Assembly (NCBI GenBank): GCA_902781315.1
Contig: CACZIT010000020.1
Span: forward strand, 1 to 64,000
Source: an uncultured Prevotellaceae bacterium
Lineage (GTDB): Bacteria > Bacteroidota > Bacteroidia > Bacteroidales > Bacteroidaceae
Direction of reading: 5' to 3'
DNA: 64,000 bases
In this document: positions 58,907 to 64,000 of the stretch, in pieces
Layout: every line of letters starts with the position of its first letter
How positions within the stretch are numbered: position 1 is the stretch's first letter
Program-made: the position numbers and the translations under genes
The notes under the pieces: generated by a model
What the model saw: the letters and a program-made list of their open reading frames with translations, nothing else
The model's database searches: none
Told to the model about the DNA's origin: nothing

Positions 58907-59902
58907 ATGGCAGAATCAATTGACATCCGCGAACTCAACATGCGGATAGAACAAGAAAGTAGCTTCGTGACCAACCTTGTCACGGGCATGAACCGTGTCA
59001 TCGTGGGGCAGCGTCATCTGATTGACTCGCTGCTCATAGGCTTGCTCAGCGACGGCCACATCCTGCTTGAGGGTGTGCCTGGTCTGGCTAAGACACTGGC
59101 CATCAAGACGCTGGCTCAACTCATTGATGCCGACTATAGCCGCATTCAGTTTACTCCCGACCTGCTGCCTGCCGACGTCATCGGTACGATGATCTACTCG
59201 CAGAAGGAGGAGAATTTCCAGGTGAAGCGTGGTCCTGTGTTTGCCAACTTCGTGCTGGCCGACGAAATCAACCGTGCTCCTGCCAAGGTGCAGAGTGCTC
59301 TGCTCGAGGCCATGCAGGAGCATCAGGTGACCATCGGCGAGAAGACGTTTGCCTTGCCGACGCCGTTCCTCGTGATGGCTACGCAGAACCCCATCGAGCA
59401 GGAGGGTACCTACCAACTGCCAGAGGCACAGGTGGACCGTTTCATGCTGAAGGTGGTCATCGGCTATCCCACCATTGAGGAGGAGAAACTCATCATCCGC
59501 GAGAATCTGGCCGGGTCGCTGCCCGAGGTGAAGCCCGTCACTACGGCCGACGAGATACTGCGTGCCCGCCGTGTAGTGGGCGACGTCTATATCGACGAGA
59601 AGATTGAGCAATACATTGCCGACATCGTCTTCGCCACCCGCTTCCCCGACCGCTACGGACTGCCCGAGGCCAAAGACATGATCACGTTTGGCGGCTCGCC
59701 CCGTGCCAGCATCAACCTGGCCAAGGCTGCGCGTGCCTATGCCTTCATCAAACGCCGCGGCTACGTGGTGCCCGAAGACGTGCGAGCCGTTGCTCACGAC
59801 GTGCTGCGCCACCGCATCGGCCTGAGCTATGAGGCCGAAGCCAGCAACGTGACGACCGAGGACATCGTCTCTAAGATAATAAATAAGGTGGAAGTGCCTT
59901 GA
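58907..59902 (+). CDS. MoxR-family AAA+ ATPase
   Basis: A 331-residue AAA+ chaperone-like ATPase: Walker A EGVPGLAKTLAIKTLA (GxxGxxKT), Walker B VLADEINRAPAKVQ, sensor 1 ATQNPIEQEGTYQLPEAQVD, and the helical lid. It heads the Bat operon and probably matures or remodels the VWA proteins downstream. A TAATTTTG box at 58855-58862 is the likely promoter. Confidence 0.92.
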   Translation: MAESIDIRELNMRIEQESSFVTNLVTGMNRVIVGQRHLIDSLLIGLLSDGHILLEGVPGLAKTLAIKTLAQLIDADYSRIQFTPDLLPADVIGTMIYSQKEENFQVKRGPVFANFVLADEINRAPAKVQSALLEAMQEHQVTIGEKTFALPTPFLVMATQNPIEQEGTYQLPEAQVDRFMLKVVIGYPTIEEEKLIIRENLAGSLPEVKPVTTADEILRARRVVGDVYIDEKIEQYIADIVFATRFPDRYGLPEAKDMITFGGSPRASINLAKAARAYAFIKRRGYVVPEDVRAVAHDVLRHRIGLSYEAEASNVTTEDIVSKIINKVEVP

Positions 59903-59949
59903 TTGGATTAGAGTTTTGAATGTAGAGTTTAGAGTATTGTTTTGAGAGT

Positions 59950-60861
59950 GTGGAAACTCAAGAATTAATCAAGAAAGTCAGGAAGATTGAGATCAAGACG
60001 CGCGGATTGAGCTCAAACATCTTTGCAGGTCAGTACCACTCGGCCTTCAAGGGCAGGGGTATGGCCTTCTCGGAGGTGCGCGAGTATCAGTTTGGCGACG
60101 ACGTGCGCGACATCGACTGGAACGTGACGGCCCGTTTCCACCGCCCCTATGTGAAAGTGTTCGAGGAAGAACGCGAGCTGACGGTGATGCTGCTGGTGGA
60201 TGTCAGCGGTTCGCTCGACTTCGGTACCGTGCGCCAGATGAAGCGCGATATGGTGACGGAGATAGCAGCCACGCTGGCCTTCTCGGCCATTCAGAACAAC
60301 GACAAGATAGGTGTCATCTTCTTCTCTGACAAGATTGAAAAATACATTCCTCCCAAGAAGGGACGCAAGCACATCCTCTACATCATTCGCGAGATGCTGG
60401 ACTTCAAGCCCGAAAGCAAGCGCACCGATGTGGCGATGGCCGTGGAGTTCCTCTCGCAGGTGATGAAGCGTCGCTGCACGGCCTTCATGCTGAGCGACTT
60501 CTATCAGCAGCCCGTCGTGGAAGCCCGCAATGCGGAACAGCAGAAAGGCTCGCAGTCCTTCGAACACGCGCTGACCATCGGCAACCGCAAGCACGACATC
60601 GTGGCCATACAGGTATACGACCAGCGGGCGCGCATGTTGCCCGACATCGGCCTGATGAAGGTGCGCGATGCCGAGACTGGCCACGAGATGGTCATCGACA
60701 CCAGTTCGGCCCGTCTGCGCCGTGCCCATACGCGCTACTTTATGGAGCGCCAGGAATACTTGCGCCAGACGTTTGTCAAGAGCAATGTCGATTGGATCAG
60801 CGTTGCAACGAACGAAGACTACGTGCGCTCGCTCATGATGCTCTTCAAGCAGCGCGGCTGA
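59950..60861 (+). CDS. DUF58 domain protein of the Bat operon
   Basis: A 303-residue protein starting at GTG 59950 (METQELIKKVRKIEIKTRG). DUF58 core: GQYHSAFKGRGMAFSEVREY and DIDWNVTARFHRPYVKVFEE, then a VWA-like fold with VMLLVDVSGSLDFG (MIDAS DxSxS). Such proteins pair with MoxR ATPases. The spacer before it is a decayed TAGAGTTT-type simple repeat. Confidence 0.9.
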   Translation: METQELIKKVRKIEIKTRGLSSNIFAGQYHSAFKGRGMAFSEVREYQFGDDVRDIDWNVTARFHRPYVKVFEEERELTVMLLVDVSGSLDFGTVRQMKRDMVTEIAATLAFSAIQNNDKIGVIFFSDKIEKYIPPKKGRKHILYIIREMLDFKPESKRTDVAMAVEFLSQVMKRRCTAFMLSDFYQQPVVEARNAEQQKGSQSFEHALTIGNRKHDIVAIQVYDQRARMLPDIGLMKVRDAETGHEMVIDTSSARLRRAHTRYFMERQEYLRQTFVKSNVDWISVATNEDYVRSLMMLFKQRG

Positions 60862-60891
60862 GGAGAAACGAATGAAAGAAAGGCTATAAGC

Positions 60892-61962
60892 ATGCATAGA
60901 ATAGCAATCATCATAAGTCTGTTGTGTATGTCCATCCTGCGGGCAGGTGCCCAGGGGGTGAGCGTAGAGCAGAAGATAGACTCGCTGGGCATTTTCATCG
61001 GCCAGCAGGCCCACATGACTGTCGACGTGACAGCCCCCGAGAATGCCAAGGTGGTGTTTCCGCAATGGAAGCCCTCCACTTATCTCGTGCCCGGTGTGGA
61101 ACTGCTTGCCATCGAAGGCGATACGACTCGTCTCAGTGACGGACAAAAGCGTGTCTCACAACGGCTTACCATTACCAGCTTCGACGAAAACCTCTATCCG
61201 ATTCCGCCCGTGGAAGTGAAGGTGGACGGCAAGGCTTATAAGGGCAATCAACTGGCCCTGAAGGTCATCACCGTTGAGGTTGACACGTTGCATCCCAACC
61301 AGTTCTTTCCGCCGAAGGATGTGCAGAACAATCCTTTCCTGTGGAGCGAGTGGAGCGGGTTGTTCTGGCTCAGTCTGCTCCTGGTCTTGCTGAGTGTTCT
61401 GGGCTACTGGCTGATACTACGCCTGAAAGCCAACAAACCGATTATCACCAGCATACGCATCGTGAAGAAGGTGCTGCCTCACCAGCGTGCCATGAAGGCC
61501 ATCGACGAAATTAAGGCCGACCACATGCAGACTTCGGAAGACCAGAAAGCCTACTACACACGTCTGACGGATGCGCTGCGCCAGTATATTCGCGAACGCT
61601 TCGGCTTCAATGCGATGGAGATGACCACGTCGGAAATTATTCAGCATCTGCGCGAGACGGGCGACCAGACGATGATCAGCGAACTGAAGGACCTCTTCGA
61701 GACTGCCGACCTCGTGAAGTTTGCCAAGTATTCGACGCTGCTGGGCGAGAACGACCAGAATCTGGTGAATGCCATCAACTTCATCGACCAGACGAAACTC
61801 GAAGGCCAGCCCACCGAAGAGCGCATCGTGCCGGAACTGTCGGAGGACGACAAGAAGAGTCGCAAGAACCGCATGACAATCCTGGTGCTGCTGGGCATCA
61901 TCGGCGTGGCCGTAGCGTCGCTGCTGGTGTACATCTTCTATCGAATGGCCATGCTGTTCTGA
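60892..61962 (+). CDS. BatD-like membrane protein
   Basis: A 356-residue protein with signal peptide (IAIIISLLCMSILRAGAQ), an Ig-like BatD periplasmic domain (VSVEQKIDSLGIFIGQQAHM), a membrane helix (about 158-178), a cytosolic helical domain (HQRAMKAIDEIKADHMQ, ALRQYIRERFGFNAMEM) and a final membrane helix. Closest to the short DUF4381/BatD-type proteins between DUF58 and batA. It likely scaffolds the Bat complex. Confidence 0.75.
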   Translation: MHRIAIIISLLCMSILRAGAQGVSVEQKIDSLGIFIGQQAHMTVDVTAPENAKVVFPQWKPSTYLVPGVELLAIEGDTTRLSDGQKRVSQRLTITSFDENLYPIPPVEVKVDGKAYKGNQLALKVITVEVDTLHPNQFFPPKDVQNNPFLWSEWSGLFWLSLLLVLLSVLGYWLILRLKANKPIITSIRIVKKVLPHQRAMKAIDEIKADHMQTSEDQKAYYTRLTDALRQYIRERFGFNAMEMTTSEIIQHLRETGDQTMISELKDLFETADLVKFAKYSTLLGENDQNLVNAINFIDQTKLEGQPTEERIVPELSEDDKKSRKNRMTILVLLGIIGVAVASLLVYIFYRMAMLF

Positions 61963-61989
61963 TTATAACTGAAGAAACAGAGAGAGACA

Positions 61990-62988
61990 ATGGAATTTGC
62001 AAACAAAGAATATTTCCTGCTGCTCCTGCTGCTGATACCTTACCTGTTTTGGTATTTCATGTACAGGAAGAAGAGCGAGCCCACGATGCAGATGAGCGAT
62101 ACCTATGCCTATCGCTATGCACCGAAGAGCTGGCGCATGCGCCTGCTCAACCTGCCTCTGCTGCTCCGACTGGCCACATTCGTGCTGCTGGTCATCGTTC
62201 TGGCTCGCCCGCAGACACATAATTCCTGGGACGAACGTACTACAGAAGGTATTGACATCATGCTGGCGATGGACGTTTCGACGTCGATGCTGGCTGAGGA
62301 CCTGAAGCCCAACAGAATGGAGGCTGCCAAGAGCGTGGCTGCAGAGTTCATCTCTGACCGTCCCAACGACAACATCGGTCTGACTATCTTTGCCGGCGAG
62401 GCTTTCACGCAGTGCCCGATGACGACCGACCATGCCTCGCTGCTCAATCTTCTGCAAGGCGTCCGCACGGATATCACGGCAACAGGCCTGATGAGCGATG
62501 GTACGGCCGTGGGTATGGGTCTGGCCAATGCTGTATCGCGCCTGAAGAACTCGAAGGCCAAGTCGAAGGTGGTGATTCTGCTGACTGACGGCTCCAACAA
62601 CATGGGCGACCTCTCGCCGATGACCAGCGCACAGATTGCCAAGAGCCTTGGCATACGCGTCTACACCATTGGCGTGGGCACCAACAAGGCTGCTCCCTAT
62701 CCCATGCGCGTGGCTGGTGGGGTGCAGTATGTCAATATTCCCGTGGAGATCGATACGAAGACACTCTCTGACATTGCTGCCGCCACGGAAGGAAACTTCT
62801 ATCGCGCCACCAACAACAACGAGCTGAAGCAAATCTATAAGGACATCGACAAGCTGGAGAAGAGCAAGATGAGCGTCACGAAATTCTCGAAGCGCTATGA
62901 GGCTTTCCTGCCGTTTGCCCTCGCTGCTTTTGTGCTGCTCCTGCTTGAGATTCTGCTTCGAACCACCCTTTTGCGACGCATTCCCTGA
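61990..62988 (+). CDS. batA: BatA, VWA membrane protein
   Basis: A 332-residue protein with N-terminal membrane helices (FLLLLLLIPYLFWYFMYRKK and about 57-75), a VWA domain with intact MIDAS (IMLAMDVSTSMLAEDLKPNR, then GTAVGMGLANAVSR and VVILLTDGSNNMGD), and a C-terminal helix (FLPFALAAFVLLLLEILLR). Bat proteins are linked to aerotolerance in Bacteroides. The Met-start is clean (MEFANKEYF). Confidence 0.92.
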   Translation: MEFANKEYFLLLLLLIPYLFWYFMYRKKSEPTMQMSDTYAYRYAPKSWRMRLLNLPLLLRLATFVLLVIVLARPQTHNSWDERTTEGIDIMLAMDVSTSMLAEDLKPNRMEAAKSVAAEFISDRPNDNIGLTIFAGEAFTQCPMTTDHASLLNLLQGVRTDITATGLMSDGTAVGMGLANAVSRLKNSKAKSKVVILLTDGSNNMGDLSPMTSAQIAKSLGIRVYTIGVGTNKAAPYPMRVAGGVQYVNIPVEIDTKTLSDIAAATEGNFYRATNNNELKQIYKDIDKLEKSKMSVTKFSKRYEAFLPFALAAFVLLLLEILLRTTLLRRIP

Positions 62989-63042
62989 TGGGGACGCCGT
63001 CAGCGAATAATGATAATTAATAAAAATAAAGAAATACTGTCG

Positions 63043-64000
63043 TGTTTAGATTTGAGAATCCGATATATCTCTGGCTGCTGGTGGTGATTCCGCTGCTGGC
63101 GCTCGTCAGGTTCTGGGGCTGGCGCCAACGCGTGCGCAAGCTTCGGAAGTTTGGCGACCCTGAACTGCTGAAAGAACTGATGCCCGACGTCTCTAAGTAC
63201 CGTCCGTCGGTGAAGTTCTGGCTGTTGCAGGCTGCCTTGGCGCTGCTCATCGTGATGCTAGCCCGTCCGCAGATGGGAACGAAAATCTCGCGCGAGAAGC
63301 GCAACGGTATCGAAACCATCATCTGCCTAGACATCAGTAACTCCATGTTGAGCGAAGACGTGGTGCCTTCGCGTCTGCAGAAGAGCAAAATGCTGGTGGA
63401 GAACCTTGTTGACCATTTCACCAACGATAAGATCGGCCTCATCGTCTTTGCCGGCGATGCCTTCGTGCAGTTACCTATCACCAGCGACTATGTCTCGGCA
63501 AAGATGTTCCTGCAAAACATTGAGCCCTCGCTCATCGATATGCAGGGCACCAACATCGCACGAGCCTTGTCGTTGGCCTCCAATAGTTTTACACAACAGG
63601 AGAAGATCGGGCGCGCCATCATCCTGATTACCGACGGCGAAGACCATGAGGGAGGTGCCCTCGAGGCCGCTGCCGCTGCCAAGAAGAAAGGCATGAACGT
63701 CTTCATTCTGGGTGTGGGCGACACCAAGGGAAGCCCTATTCCCGATGGACAGGGCGGCTACATGCGCGATGAGGGCGGCAACGTGGTGATGACGGCGCTG
63801 AACGAGCAGATGTGTCAGCAAGTGGCTCAGGCCGGCAGCGGAAAGTACATACACGTCGACAATACGAGCGAAGCCCAGGAAACACTCAACGACGAACTGA
63901 CGCGCCTGCAGAAGGGCGAGACCGACAGCGTCATCTACAGTGAGTACGACGAACAGTTCCAAGCCTTCGGCATCCTGGTTCTGCTGTTGCTCATCATCGA
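63043..64000 (+). CDS. batB: BatB, VWA membrane protein (cut by window end)
   Basis: Starts at GTG 63043 (VFRFENPIYLWLLVVIP) and runs past the last base. N-terminal membrane helices, then a VWA domain: TIICLDISNSMLSEDVVPSR (MIDAS), GTNIARALSLASNSF and AIILITDGEDHEGGALEAAA. A C-terminal helix (AFGILVLLLLII) starts as the window ends. It is 54 bp after batA, same operon. batC/batE-like genes may follow beyond. Confidence 0.9.

Overview
The window is Bacteroidales DNA, most like Prevotella and its relatives. The signs are promoters of the Bacteroidota type (TTTG, 19-20 bp, TAnnTTTG), signal-peptide-rich secreted proteins, a Bat (aerotolerance) operon, a fused ferredoxin-NADP reductase/GltD-like protein, and DUF3784 and DUF4134 proteins. 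It splits sharply in two. About 1-32,020 is the right-hand part of an integrative conjugative element (ICE); 32,022-64,000 is ordinary chromosome.

The element runs in blocks. 1-16,278 (+) is a tightly packed transfer operon: RNase H, a toprim primase-like protein, a PH-domain membrane protein, two paralogous secreted VirB5-like proteins, a DUF4134/TraE pilin-like protein, an M23-like protein split by a dnaX-type -1 frameshift site, an ArdC-like/MutS-I fusion, a glucosaminidase/M23 hydrolase, a tandem OB-fold ssDNA-binding protein, an intact ArdC-type zincin and a phosphoribosyltransferase. 16,374-23,720 (-) holds a short DnaB-like helicase, a SLOG protein, an OmpA protein, a MobV relaxase behind a candidate oriT hairpin, a small winged-helix protein, three unknown proteins and a lipoprotein. 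23,950-26,876 (+) holds a catalytically degenerate serine-recombinase homologue, a membrane protein and a type IA topoisomerase with a frameshifted last zinc ribbon. 27,407-31,749 (-) is the integration end: an excisionase-like HTH protein, a membrane protein, a tyrosine recombinase and a protein with eight tandem HTH units. The VirB4, VirD4 and channel genes and the other att site must lie before position 1, if they exist.

The element abuts the 3' end of mnmE. The host MnmE ends ...IFSNLN instead of the near-universal ...FCIGK, and the stop codon and terminator appear to come from the element. Inserting at the 3' end of mnmE is the strategy of SGI1 in enterobacteria, but here the essential C-terminal motif seems to be lost.

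The chromosome carries a nucleoside phosphorylase-DUF3784-mnmE operon joined by ATGA overlaps, a PD40 protein, ttcA, a DUF486 protein, the fused oxidoreductase, serS, mutY, rpmA-rplU, a GH2 glycosidase, prmA, a Trp/Tyr/Gly-rich secreted protein with an OmpP1/FadL-like porin, a DUF187-type glycoside hydrolase, a WalJ-like MBL hydrolase, a GT2 glycosyltransferase, uvrA, a Gate-domain membrane protein, and moxR-DUF58-batD-like-batA-batB, which runs off the end.

The least explained signals are: the eight-HTH protein with 10-bp-phased repeats in its own leader; 9-bp-period AGTAAYNNN arrays at five sites in the element; a shared Gln/Glu-rich, Arg-terminated C-terminal tail on many transfer-operon proteins; the MutS-I domain on an ArdC-like protein; and a perfectly 22-bp-phased palindrome array between uvrA and its divergent neighbour.
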